Assembly: GCF_030384665.1 (NCBI RefSeq)
Contig: NC_083673.1
Span: 3,109,501-3,173,500, forward strand
Reading direction: 5' to 3'
Length of the DNA: 64,000 nucleotides
Origin: Lodderomyces elongisporus
Lineage: Eukaryota; Ascomycota; Pichiomycetes; Serinales; Debaryomycetaceae
Below the pieces are notes generated by a model. It searched no databases and was not told the origin of the DNA. It saw only the letters and a program-made list of their open reading frames with translations. Position 1 is the stretch's first letter. Each line of letters opens with the position of its first letter. A program made the position numbers and the translations under genes. Shown in pieces: positions 42,087-51,686 of the stretch.

Positions 42087-44150
42087 TTACAATTCGTCGT
42101 GGTCCAATTCATCATCTGAATCGTCATCGCCGAATTTGGCATCTCCACCAGCTCCACCTGCCTCACCACCTGCACCTCCATACAATTTGGCAGTTATAGG
42201 GTTAGCAATGTCAACCAACTTCTGTTTCTGCTCTTCAAACTCTTCAGCAGTAGCTGTGTCAAAGTTGTCTTCGATGAATTCCAAAGTCTCTTTAACAGCA
42301 TCATCCAATGTTTCTTTATCTTCCTCATCCAATTTGGAACCTAAACCTGTCTCTGATTTGTCATTCAATTGACCTCTCAAAAGATGAGCATAGTTTTCCA
42401 ATGAGTTTCTGGCTTCAATCTTTTCCTTCAATTCTTGATCTTGTTGAGCATATTTCTCAGCCTCTTCAACCATTCTGTCAATTTCATCCTTGGACAATCT
42501 ACCCTTTTCATTTGTGATGGTGATACTTTCTGATTTACCAGTTCCCTTGTCAGCTGCTTCAACCTTCAAGATACCATTAGCATCCAAAGAAAATGTAACT
42601 TCAATTTGTGGAACACCTCTTGGTGCTGGTGGAATACCGGTAAGCTCAAATTTACCTAATCTGTTATTGTCCTTAGCCATGGTTCTTTCACCTTCATAAA
42701 CTTGAATCAAGACAGTTGGCTGGTTGTCAGCTGCAGTCGAAAAGATTTGTGATTTCTTGGTTGGGATAGCAGTGTTTCTCTTGATCAAAGTGGTCATAAC
42801 ACCACCTGAGGTTTCAATACCCAAAGTCAATGGGTTGACATCCAAAAGGACAATATCGTCGACACCTTCTTCACCACTCAAGACACCAGCTTGAACAGCA
42901 GCACCATAAGCAACAGCCTCGTCTGGGTTAATACCCTTGGAAGCTTTTTTACCATCAAAAAAGTTTTCCAACAATTCTTGCACCTTAGGGATTCTAGTAG
43001 AACCACCAACAAGGACAATATCATCAATGTCTGACTTCTTAACGTTACCATCCTTCAAAACCTGTTCCACTGGCTTCAAAGTCTTTTTGAATGCAGCAAT
43101 GTTCAATTCCTCAAACTTGGCTCTAGAGAGGGTTTCGGAAAAGTCGATACCATCAACAAATGAGTCAATCTCAATTCTGGTGGACATTTGTGATGACAAA
43201 GTTCTCTTGGCCTTTTCAGCTTCTCTCTTCAATTTAGAAATGGCCTTGGCGTTTGATGAAATGTCAATATTGTGCTTCTTTTTAAATTGTTTAGCCAAGT
43301 GTCTAACAATCTTGTGGTCGAAATCCTCACCACCCAAGTGTGTGTCACCGGCAGTGGCCAAGACTTCGAAAACACCACCTTCAATGGATAAGAGGGAAAC
43401 GTCAAAAGTACCACCACCCAAGTCGTAAACGATAATTTGTTTCTCTTCGTTGGTCTTGTCCAAACCGTAAGCAATAGCTGCTGCGGTTGGTTCGTTAACA
43501 ATTCTCAAGACATTCAAACCAGCAATGGTACCAGCATCCTTAGTAGCTTGTCTTTGGGCATCGTTAAAGTAGGCTGGCACGGTGACAACAGCGTGGGTAA
43601 CCTTTTTGCCGAGGTATTCTTCAGCAATATTCTTCATCTTGGACAAAATCATACCAGAAATTTCCTCTGGTGAAAAAGTCTTTTCTTCACCATTGAACTC
43701 AACTTTAACAACGGGTTTATTACCTTTGTTTTCAATCTTGAATGGCAAATGCTTCAATTCCTTCTGCACGGTGTCATCATTGTATTTCAAACCAATTAAT
43801 CTTTTAATGTCAAACACGGTATTGTTGACATTGGAGGCAGCTTGATTCTTGGCGGCATCACCAACCAATCTTTCGTCGGCGTTAAATGACACGTACGAAG
43901 GAGTGATTCTGTTACCTTGGTCATTGGCCAAGATTTCAACTTTACCATTCTTCATAACACCTACACATGAGTAGGTTGTACCCAAGTCGATACCAATAAC
44001 TGTACCGTAATTGTCAGTTGCACTGTCGTCGTCAGAAGCAGCGGCTACTGCAAAAGCGTTTTTAGGTGAAACCAAAAATGGAATCAACATAACCAAGGCT
44101 ACGTAGAGTAGCCCTATACGTGGGAACCAAGAAGATTGACTTGATCTCAT
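42087..44150 (-). CDS. KAR2: BiP/Kar2, ER lumenal Hsp70 chaperone
   Basis: A 687-aa Hsp70. N-terminal signal peptide (hydrophobic core ~13-35, mature start near SDDDSATD) and C-terminal ER-retention signal HDEL place it in the ER lumen. It drives Sec61 translocation, folding and karyogamy and senses unfolded proteins. Nucleotide-binding domain signatures are [12 protein letters not shown] (~53-64), [14 protein letters not shown] (~238-251) and [18 protein letters not shown] (~378-395); the substrate-binding domain follows (~440-570), then the helical lid. The gene ends with a Gly/Ala-rich linker before [13 protein letters not shown]. Confidence 0.97.
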   Translation of the reverse strand: MRSSQSSWFPRIGLLYVALVMLIPFLVSPKNAFAVAAASDDDSATDNYGTVIGIDLGTTYSCVGVMKNGKVEILANDQGNRITPSYVSFNADERLVGDAAKNQAASNVNNTVFDIKRLIGLKYNDDTVQKELKHLPFKIENKGNKPVVKVEFNGEEKTFSPEEISGMILSKMKNIAEEYLGKKVTHAVVTVPAYFNDAQRQATKDAGTIAGLNVLRIVNEPTAAAIAYGLDKTNEEKQIIVYDLGGGTFDVSLLSIEGGVFEVLATAGDTHLGGEDFDHKIVRHLAKQFKKKHNIDISSNAKAISKLKREAEKAKRTLSSQMSTRIEIDSFVDGIDFSETLSRAKFEELNIAAFKKTLKPVEQVLKDGNVKKSDIDDIVLVGGSTRIPKVQELLENFFDGKKASKGINPDEAVAYGAAVQAGVLSGEEGVDDIVLLDVNPLTLGIETSGGVMTTLIKRNTAIPTKKSQIFSTAADNQPTVLIQVYEGERTMAKDNNRLGKFELTGIPPAPRGVPQIEVTFSLDANGILKVEAADKGTGKSESITITNEKGRLSKDEIDRMVEEAEKYAQQDQELKEKIEARNSLENYAHLLRGQLNDKSETGLGSKLDEEDKETLDDAVKETLEFIEDNFDTATAEEFEEQKQKLVDIANPITAKLYGGAGGEAGGAGGDAKFGDDDSDDELDHDEL

Positions 44151-44323
44151 GGTATTATGCTGTGTGTTGGGAGATGAAATATTAAACTAAAGAGTGGGGG
44201 AGAAAAAAATTAAAAAAAAAAAAAAAGGAAAATTTCGTGGGTAAATTGTGATTTTTCAATTCAATTTATATCAGCGCTGTCTTTGTTGATCCTCTTTCTT
44301 GCTCGCTCTTTATTCTCGTAGTC

Positions 44324-44332
44324 TCCACGTCA
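44324..44332 (-). promoter_or_regulatory. UPR element TGACGTGGA upstream of KAR2
   Basis: On the minus strand the bases read TGACGTGGA, the UPRE-2-type site bound by the Hac1 bZIP factor. It lies 174-182 bp upstream of the KAR2 start, a natural position for unfolded-protein-response induction. Confidence 0.6.
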
Positions 44333-45474
44333 ATATTTTTTTTTTCAAAAATAAAATAAAATATAAAATATAAAATATAAAATATAAAAAATAAAAAATA
44401 AAAAATAAAAAATATTATAAATATTAAATTGGAAATGCAAAAGAGAATTCGTGGAATAGTAACTTTTCAGCGGGCAAACACTACACAACAGACAATAACG
44501 ATAATAAGGAATAGTAAACGTGGTTAGAATAGTGGTTTATTGTCAAAACATGGAATAGCACAGCATCATAATTCTACTAGAGACAAGTTACAATCTGGTA
44601 TCTTTACAAGTGTACATAGGTGCAAACAAAAAATGCAAATGTCGGTTGTGTTAGAAATGTATATTTGCCACCGCTGTACTGTATTACTTACGTGTCCACT
44701 TTATCTTTCTTTGTTTTTTTTATCTCACTTTTTGCTTCTTCTTGTTCTTGTTCTTCTTTCTGCTTCTACTCCTATTACCTACCACGTTGTGATCTTTGCC
44801 ACTTGCAAAGATGCTTCTCTTCTATACTAGTACTACTACAACAACAACAACAACAATTTTTGCAGCCTAATTGCTTACGTATATATGTTCTATAAAAGAG
44901 TGTTTATGTATATACGTAAGTAGCCTTAACTGTGTGCTACCATGTGTACTATTAGAGCTTATGGAATTTACTAGAAGCTGTGAATAAGTCAAAAAAATTT
45001 CTTTTTTTTAAATTTATTTTTTAATTTATTTTTTATTTATTTTTTAATTTTTAGGAAGGAAGGAAGAAAGAAAGAAAGAATTTTGTTAGAGAAGTTGTAT
45101 TGTCCATGCTTATAATGGAGTAGTAGTAGTAGTGACGTGTTAAATATTTCCTCCACTTCGCGCCATTCTTTTTGTTTTTTTCCCACTTCCCGCTTTACCT
45201 CAAAAATAAAAAATACAAACAATAAAAGTTGTATAGTAACAATGCGTGCACTTGGGGACAATTTTGCAACATTCCTCATCTTTTTTTTTTTTTTACCTCG
45301 CTTTCGGCAACACAACACATCTAAGAATGAAATAAGAAATTAAGAAAATTGATGAAAGCAAGCTAATTTCACCAGTTGACCTAGACTTCCCAAATAGGAA
45401 TCTAGTATGAAAGTTGAGATAGTTCTGCAATAAAGTAGTGTACTTTTGGTTTTAAATCTAAATCTAAATTTAAA

Positions 45475-45482
45475 TCACGTGA
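45475..45482. promoter_or_regulatory. TCACGTGA E-box (1 of 2)
   Basis: A perfect palindromic CACGTG box with TCA/TGA flanks, the type bound by Cbf1 or other bHLH factors in yeasts. It is 80 bp from a second identical copy, about 770 bp upstream of BCY1 and 1.3 kb from KAR2. Confidence 0.4.
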
Positions 45483-45554
45483 TGCTGTTACTTTTGATTT
45501 TATTTTATTTTTAATAAGACCACTCTTTTGCTCGCCCATTCACTTTTTTTCTAT

Positions 45555-45562
45555 TCACGTGA
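45555..45562. promoter_or_regulatory. TCACGTGA E-box (2 of 2)
   Basis: Second exact TCACGTGA copy. The pair suggests a functional bHLH site, but which gene it serves is not shown. Confidence 0.4.
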
Positions 45563-45839
45563 TTCAATGCTTTGATGATACTCCGAGAAATTAGTCACTA
45601 TAGTTGACTCTCCCATTTCCATGTATATATATATATATATCTAAATTTGAATCTGAATAAGATCAAATCGCTTTTGCTTTGCAATCTAACCAACAATAAC
45701 ATTATTCAGCCACACGATGCTTATATAGTAAGAAGAGTAAACTTTCCATTTCTTTATTATATCTTTTAATTGTAACCCTCCCCTTTTTCAACACCTATAC
45801 AGGGCAGACAATGTTAGATATAAATGCAAATGGCATTAA

Positions 45840-45840
<1 letters not shown>

Positions 45841-45906
<66 letters not shown>
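45841..45906. repeat. (CT)n microsatellite in BCY1 upstream region
   Basis: An almost pure CT tract of about 65 bp, followed at 45,965-46,002 by CTC-rich sequence. Polypyrimidine tracts are common in yeast promoters and leaders. Confidence 0.9.
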
Positions 45907-45912
<6 letters not shown>

Positions 45913-46240
45913 TGCAAAGGTGAAAGCGCAATTGCAATCGACAATCTTTGCCCTTTTTTTTTTTCTCCCTCTCCCTCTCCCTCTCTCTCCCTCTCTCTCT
46001 CTCCTTTCAACTCCACACAACTTATCATCGATAAACCTTGACCCCTCCCTCCCAACGCTGTGTCTCATACGCTCTTTCAGTTAAGTATAGTTCATACACT
46101 TTCTCTCAATTGGCAAATTACAATCACATACCAATAAACAACCAACAACTAACAACTAACAACCAACAACCCAATACATCAACCTCTCAACCTATCAATC
46201 AACCTCTCAATCAACCAACCAATTGGATAGAAAACAAACA

Positions 46241-47638
46241 ATGTCTTACGCTAACAACCAAGGATTTGCCACTGAGGAATTATCGCAATTGCAAAAGGAG
46301 ATTTTGTCAAAGAATCCTGAAGACGTCCTACAATTCTGTGCAAACTACTTCAACAACAAACTACAAGGCCAAAGAAACCACTTGTGGTCACAGCGATCAA
46401 AAGCTAAAGATGCCGGTATAGACTTGTTTCCAAATGTAAATGGCTTTGCATTACAATCATCCTCGTCTATATCGAGATCGTCAGCAGCTGCAGGAGGACC
46501 AACTGCATTCTCAAATGAACAAGGACCTAGTTTCAAATCTCCCTTTGGTACAAATGATCCACACCTGACTCATGATGACGATGTTAAAACATCGGGTCAA
46601 AAGCAAGGTCACGGTATCTTCAAGTCTAATTTTGAACTCGACCACTTTGACCAAGCACCTCCTACAAAAGAAATCAGCCCTGAAGATCCCACTGTTAAGG
46701 CAAGTGGTCCTCAAACACAATCACAAGAACAAGTGCAGAACAAAGCCAATTTGCAGAAAATACCCATTGCATTCAACGCCAATAGAAGAACATCTGTTTC
46801 AGCAGAAGCGTTGAACCCTGCAAAATTAAAGTCTGAGGATTGGAAACCACCACAAAATAACTTATCCGAAGCTGAGGAACAAGATTTGGCCAAAAGCCTT
46901 CAAAACAACTTTCTCTTTAAACAATTGGACACTAAATCGAAAAAGACCGTCATTTCAGCCTTGCAATCCAAAAAGTTTAAAAAGGACGATGTTATTATCA
47001 AACAAGGAGATGTAGGTGACTTTTTCTACATTATCGAAAAGGGTAATGTTGATTTCTATGTTAATGACTCCAAGGTCAACTCCAGCAGTGATGGCTCGTC
47101 ATTTGGTGAATTGGCATTGATGTATAACGCACCTAGAGCTGCTACTGCAATCGCCGCATCAGATGTCACTCTTTGGGCATTGGACAGGTTGACATTCCGT
47201 CGTATCTTGTTGGAAGGTACTTTCAACAGAAGATTGATGTATGAAGACTTTCTCAAGGATATTGATATTTTGAAATCATTAACTGATCTTGAGCGTTCCA
47301 AATTGGCCGACGCATTGTTCACAGAGATACACAAAGAAGGAGATAAGATTGTCACTGAAGGGGAACAAGGTGAAAACTTTTACTTAATTGAAAGTGGTAC
47401 TTGTCTCGTCTCGAGTGAAAAATACGGTGAGATCAAAAAATTGACTAAAGGTGACTATTTTGGTGAATTGGCATTGATCAAAGACTTGCCCAGACAAGCT
47501 ACAGTCACTGCATTAAACAATGTCATTGTTGCTACATTAGGCAAATCTGGTTTTCAGAGGTTATTAGGCCCAGTTGTTGATGTGTTGAGGGATAGAGATC
47601 CTACAAAAGTAGCACAAGTACAAGATCCAACAGCCTAA
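46241..47638 (+). CDS. BCY1: PKA regulatory subunit Bcy1
   Basis: A 465-aa protein from the ATG at 46241; a TTG 18 nt upstream is in frame but not used. Bcy1 holds protein kinase A catalytic subunits inactive until cAMP binds. The N-terminal docking/dimerisation segment (~8-45) is followed by a low-complexity linker and then an inhibitor site, RRTSV (Arg182-Val186), in which Ser185 makes this an autophosphorylated substrate type. Two cyclic-nucleotide-binding domains follow, each with its phosphate-binding cassette: FGELALMYNAPRAAT (Phe288 onward) and FGELALIKDLPRQAT (Phe407 onward). Both keep the key Glu and Arg. Confidence 0.96.
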   Translation: MSYANNQGFATEELSQLQKEILSKNPEDVLQFCANYFNNKLQGQRNHLWSQRSKAKDAGIDLFPNVNGFALQSSSSISRSSAAAGGPTAFSNEQGPSFKSPFGTNDPHLTHDDDVKTSGQKQGHGIFKSNFELDHFDQAPPTKEISPEDPTVKASGPQTQSQEQVQNKANLQKIPIAFNANRRTSVSAEALNPAKLKSEDWKPPQNNLSEAEEQDLAKSLQNNFLFKQLDTKSKKTVISALQSKKFKKDDVIIKQGDVGDFFYIIEKGNVDFYVNDSKVNSSSDGSSFGELALMYNAPRAATAIAASDVTLWALDRLTFRRILLEGTFNRRLMYEDFLKDIDILKSLTDLERSKLADALFTEIHKEGDKIVTEGEQGENFYLIESGTCLVSSEKYGEIKKLTKGDYFGELALIKDLPRQATVTALNNVIVATLGKSGFQRLLGPVVDVLRDRDPTKVAQVQDPTA

Positions 47639-48223
47639 ATGAGAAAGTTTTTCAACTCCTTGCCATCGTCATTAAAATAACTTTTCTTTTTTTTTCTTTT
47701 CTTTGTTTCTTTCCAAATACATTCTAACTCTTTCATTCTTTTTATATACATTTTAGTTATAAATTGACTTTAATTTTTTTTTTTTTTTTTTTCAAAGCTC
47801 AAATTATGATTTTAAGCAATTTTATATAGGAGTTCTTGTCAACGGCCTGGTGTCTGAAACTAGATCTTTTCGTATCTATTTTGCACCATATCTTTTGGTT
47901 TTCTGGTCCTTAACGGAGACTACTCTGTTTTAATTTTTCAGTTTTTCTTTTTTGAGATTGGTGCTCTATTTTCGCGTCGCTAAATCGTAAATTTTTGTTT
48001 TTTTTTGCTCAACTCTTGAATTTCCTTTGTAATTACATATATAGCTATCAATAGCACCACTACCTTACTAGTATTATTGTTATAATTGTTGTTGTTCTTC
48101 CTCTTCTTCTTCTTCTTCTTCTTCTTCTTCTTTTTTTACTTTTCCTTTTACTTGCTACTCTTAATAGCAGTTACCCCCCCATACACTAACGCATCCTTAC
48201 TATTGACCTTTGAACAGTATATA
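47639..48223. other. Intergenic region, no gene seen
   Basis: T-rich BCY1 3' region (T16-18 run near 47,776-47,792) and the ERG28 promoter, with a long (CTT)n run at 48,100-48,131. The CTT run makes an apparent Phe-rich N-terminal extension of ERG28 that I do not accept. Confidence 0.6.
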
Positions 48224-48643
48224 ATGTCAATTGGAATTGATTCTATTCTACCATACACACGCGGTGGGAAACTCCCATATTGGCTACTTTTCATATCTAT
48301 CGTCTCAATCTTCAACTCATTTCAATCCTATCAACGTGACTTGGCATTAACTCGCAGGGTCTACAATGCCAAACCACAAGAGGTTACCAACTTGTCAGCA
48401 CGTACTTTTGGAACATGGACATTGATCACCTCGTTAGTGCGTCTTTATGGAGCTTACAATATAACTAATCCTCAGGTCTATACATTGACTCAATTGACGT
48501 ATGTTGTCGCTGCTTGGCATTTCTTGAGCGAATGGTTGATCTACGGAACCACCAAGTTGGGAAAGGGGTTGGCTGGTCCTTTAATTGTGTCAAGTTTGAG
48601 TTTGGTATGGATGTGGAACGTAAAGCTGTATTATGTATTTTGA
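48224..48643 (+). CDS. ERG28: Erg28 ER membrane scaffold of sterol C-4 demethylation
   Basis: A 139-aa protein from the ATG at 48224. Erg28 tethers Erg25, Erg26 and Erg27 at the ER for ergosterol C-4 demethylation. It has four hydrophobic segments (~18-36, 60-80, 92-112, 118-135) and the family features LPYWLLFISIVSIFNSFQ, ARTFGTWTLITSLVRLYGAYNI and the AAWHFLSEWLIYGTTK motif. Length is close to the 148 aa of S. cerevisiae. Confidence 0.94.
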   Translation: MSIGIDSILPYTRGGKLPYWLLFISIVSIFNSFQSYQRDLALTRRVYNAKPQEVTNLSARTFGTWTLITSLVRLYGAYNITNPQVYTLTQLTYVVAAWHFLSEWLIYGTTKLGKGLAGPLIVSSLSLVWMWNVKLYYVF

Positions 48644-49517
48644 AGGGTGAAGGCATTTGTTGTTGAACGATTTGGCATAAGTTTCTTTTTCTCTTTTTCT
48701 ATTTATAATAGATTAAATGAAACATATACAAATACAAATACAAAAGCAAAAGCAAAAGCAAAAGCAAAAATGAACCTAAAATTATTACAAAAATTCAATT
48801 AGCCAATGACATGTAACCTTTTCTTTTAGTAAATGAATAAATGGAGATCAAGTTCATCCGGTATCTCAAAGATTGTAGCATTCTTTGTTTTCTTTTTCTT
48901 TCTCTTCATATCAATAAATATATAAATATCAATGTATATATATATATATTGCACTTCTCTGTATATAATAGATAAAGTAGGATGTAATCTCAATATTCTA
49001 AACTCTTTTTTATACAAATTCTATTTACAAAGTCAAGGAAATGACCCGAAGTTGCCCCTGGATGTAATTTAGAAAAAAAAAAACTACTAACTCCGTGTAA
49101 AAAAAAAGAACCATGTTCTTGAGTAAATCAAATGGAATCTGTTCCTTTTTTTTTGTTATGGATTTTTTGTTTTCTTTTTTTCAAATATGGTGTTTTAAAC
49201 AAATTGTTACAAAATTCACTTGAACAAAAAGTAAACAATTATTTCGTGAGTTATTGCTGCGAATTTTTCCAAAACACTTTCACTCGAGGTACAATTACCA
49301 TGTTTTTGACAATAAACAAACAATTTACGGCAATACAATAGAAAGTGTTTTAGGAAAAAAAAACTAAGGTTACTTTATGATAAGAATAGAATTTGAATTG
49401 TACATGACTTATTTGGCAAGTGAAAACTCGTAGCATATATTCATCATCATGGTGAGCTTTATAATTTGCATATTACATATTTATTTTGTTTAGCAACATT
49501 TATTTTTCAACAAATAA
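48644..49517. other. Intergenic region before tRNA-Leu, no gene seen
   Basis: Contains a (CAAAAG)n run near 48,742-48,770 and TA repeats near 48,915-48,950. An ATG ORF of 69 codons (49,132-49,341) starts in T-rich sequence and has no recognisable features. Confidence 0.6.
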
Positions 49518-49639
49518 GACACTTTGGCCGAGTTGGTCTAAGGCGCTAGACTCAAGAACAATATAACAGTTCTTCTGACCTGAAAGGGTTGTGATTTCTA
49601 GTATCGTAAGATGCACGCGTTCGAATCGCGTAGGTGTCA
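49518..49639 (+). tRNA. tRNA-Leu (anticodon CAA), with 39-nt intron
   Basis: Cloverleaf from GACACTT to AGGTGTC plus discriminator A. A box: TGGCCGAGTTGG; B box: GTTCGAATC. Anticodon CAA at 49553-49555; anticodon stem CTAGA pairs with TCTAG (49597-49601). The intron spans 49557-49595 and contains a TTG that can pair with the anticodon. A long variable arm fits Leu. A T7 Pol III terminator starts at 49644. A second copy lies at 56819-56940. It is the UUG-reading leucine tRNA, distinct from the CTG-reading serine tRNA of this clade. Confidence 0.95.
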
Positions 49640-51295
49640 TTATCTTTTTTTATAAAATTTTTTTTTCATTTTTTTTTTATTTTTTTGGCTCTCAAACTTT
49701 TACACCAATGCATTTTAACCCCTTTATTTTTATATTCCAAGATACTCAGATGAAGAAATGGATCATCTCTTGTAAAGGTTTGTATTGCAAGTTTAGCAAG
49801 ACTCACACTGCTTATTGTGGTTGAATGTCAATGTTGGACAGTCTATTACGAGCTACATTCTTTATGATGCGGCAATAAACTCTTCATATTTTATTTTATT
49901 TTATTTTTTTATTTTTTTGCGTTTTTCATAGAAAATGTTAAATTAAGCAATTTGCAGCATATCTCCTTTGTCTCTGTTTCTACCAAACCATTGAAACTAC
50001 TACACAAATTGAAAGACAGAGGAAGAAAGAGAGTGAGGAATATGGCCGGCACAGTGTGAATGGAGGAATAAATGTGATGTATAAAGAGGATTTGTGATTA
50101 CAATGAATCCCTTTTTTTTCAATTGTTATAGGTCTTTACTTTATGGATGCGGAAAGAATGCACGGCTCAAGGCAATTCTGGATCGATTTTTTGGAAATTG
50201 AATATATCTATCAAATCTTATCTTACTAAGAGCATCTAGTTCCGGAAACACATTTGTATCAATAAACAACTTGGCAGTCTGAATTACTTTCTAAATCGGC
50301 TTAGTTTAAGCATACACATACACCTACACATACACATACACATACACCTACACATACACCTACACCTACACATACACCTACACATACACCTACACATACA
50401 CATACACCTACACATACACCTACACCTACACATACACCTACACCTACACATACACATACACCTACACATACACATACACATACACCTACACATACACCTA
50501 GACATACACATACACCTACACATACACATACAATTTATACTTGAACAACACGTAGAGTTCACGAAAGTTGTTTGTTTAACAGTTTCCTTCTGCTTTTATA
50601 TCCCGGTGCATTGCAACTTCGTTTTTGCCACTAAAGAGACTAGTAACCATCAAGCAAGTTAGCAACAACTGATTACAACATACCAAACATCAATAAACGG
50701 AATAAGAAAACAATAAATATACTCCAATTGAGATTTCAATTTTCGTGTTTAATTTTCATTTTCTTTGCGATTTCATTTTTTTTTTAATTTTTTTTTAATT
50801 TTTTAAATATCGTTATTCTATCTTGCTGAACATGTTTTGGTAGTTCACAGTCAACAGAACTCGTACGAACACCAACCAGCTGCTCTGAATATTGAATCCT
50901 CTATTCGAATCTTAGACAAAAAGCAGAAAAACTTTCAATTTGGTTTGCAATACATACTCTTGATTTATTCTTTTCTATTTTTTTTTTTTAAATTGTTTTT
51001 TATATATCAAAATTCGAAAAAAACTTAACTATGTGTAAACTAAATATTTTTAAACGAAATTCTCTACTTTCTAAAACCAAAGTTAAAACCAATTCTTATG
51101 AGCAAAATCCTCTTGTTTTTTATAGTTAAACTTTTTGCGCAGACTATTCAAACTGTTTTCTGAGTCTTTAACTAAACCAACTAAAACAGCTTTCCTTTAA
51201 CTTTACTATCACATTACATATATATACATTTCAATGTCTAATTCACCTAACCAATACAAATAGTAGTATTTGTTGTAATAAAACAGTAATGTTTT
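49640..51295. other. Gene-free region between tRNA-Leu and retrotransposon
   Basis: T-rich terminator region after the tRNA, the hexanucleotide array (50,313-50,528, separate entry) and AT-rich sequence. A Cys/Met/Arg ORF across the array is rejected. No gene seen. Confidence 0.6.
50313..50528. repeat. Hexanucleotide array of TACACA / TACACC, about 36 units
   Basis: Thirty-six 6-bp units alternate irregularly between two forms, TACACA and TACACC, with one TAGACA. The unit order shows a partial internal repetition, suggesting duplication of multi-unit blocks. On the minus strand one frame reads a Cys-Met/Arg repeat. Confidence 0.92.
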
Positions 51296-51300
51296 TAATT
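51296..51300. repeat. Target-site duplication TAATT, left copy
   Basis: Repeated exactly at 56804-56808. It defines the outer limits of the full-length retrotransposon. Confidence 0.92.
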
Positions 51301-51670
51301 TGATTTATAATGTCCTTAATATTATAGTTGAGTCAACCTTGAACTTGCAACAAGGTTATGAGTTCGTTGGAATGTGGTATGTGGCACAACTAACTACTGT
51401 TGTACCTTCTACAAACTCTTGAATGTCTTAAACACTTATTTGTTGAAACGCAAGTTGATTTCTAAGTAGAAACTATAAACTAAATTCGAGAGCGCAAGTC
51501 CTCCTTATATAGTCCGACTTGACACATAACGAAAACTATTTACGTAGCAATACGCAGCGTATGTGCTGCATCTCATCTTGCCATCCGCTAAGCCACAAAA
51601 TCACATGACAAAATGTGACGTCAGTTTTCTGAGCCCTATTCTAATCGTACCTTAGGTCCGATATAGAACA
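51301..51670 (-). repeat. 3' LTR of Ty3-like element (370 bp)
   Basis: Reads TGTTCTATATCGG...TTATAAATCA on the minus strand. In U3 it holds a palindromic CRE-like TGACGTCA (51616-51623) and a TATATAAG box (51504-51511) downstream of it in the transcribed direction. Confidence 0.93.
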
Positions 51671-51680
51671 TCACCCCCTT
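51671..51680 (-). other. Polypurine tract AAGGGGGTGA
   Basis: Purine run (one T) directly upstream of the 3' LTR on the minus strand, at the place where plus-strand DNA synthesis is primed in LTR elements. Confidence 0.75.
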
Positions 51681-51686
51681 GTTAAA

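Larger units (their letters stand above)
44151..46240. other. 2.1 kb divergent region between KAR2 and BCY1
   Basis: No gene seen. It contains AT-rich (AAATAT)n near 44,355-44,425, GGAAGGAAGAAAGAAAG near 45,053-45,080, (TAG)n near 45,121-45,135, two TCACGTGA boxes, a TA repeat near 45,624-45,640, the (CT)n tracts noted separately, and a CAAC/TAAC-rich BCY1 leader (46,135-46,230). Confidence 0.6.

Noticed and set aside
45841..46002. Leu/Ser-rich and Arg/Glu-rich ORFs across the CT tract
   Set aside because: Products of a dinucleotide repeat in several frames.
46223..46240. Six-residue extension of BCY1
   Set aside because: Starts with TTG; the ATG at 46241 is the normal start.
48086..48223. 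N-terminal extension of ERG28 with a Phe run
   Set aside because: Encoded by a (CTT)n tract and begins with a non-ATG codon; the ATG at 48224 gives a family-length protein.
49132..49341. 69-codon ATG ORF before the tRNA gene
   Set aside because: Starts in a T-rich run, is hydrophobic by composition and has no recognisable family; kept as non-coding.
50284..50562. 92-codon Cys/Met/Arg-repeat ORF on the minus strand
   Set aside because: It is the translation of the hexamer array, begins with GTG, and shows no conserved start or non-repeat domain.
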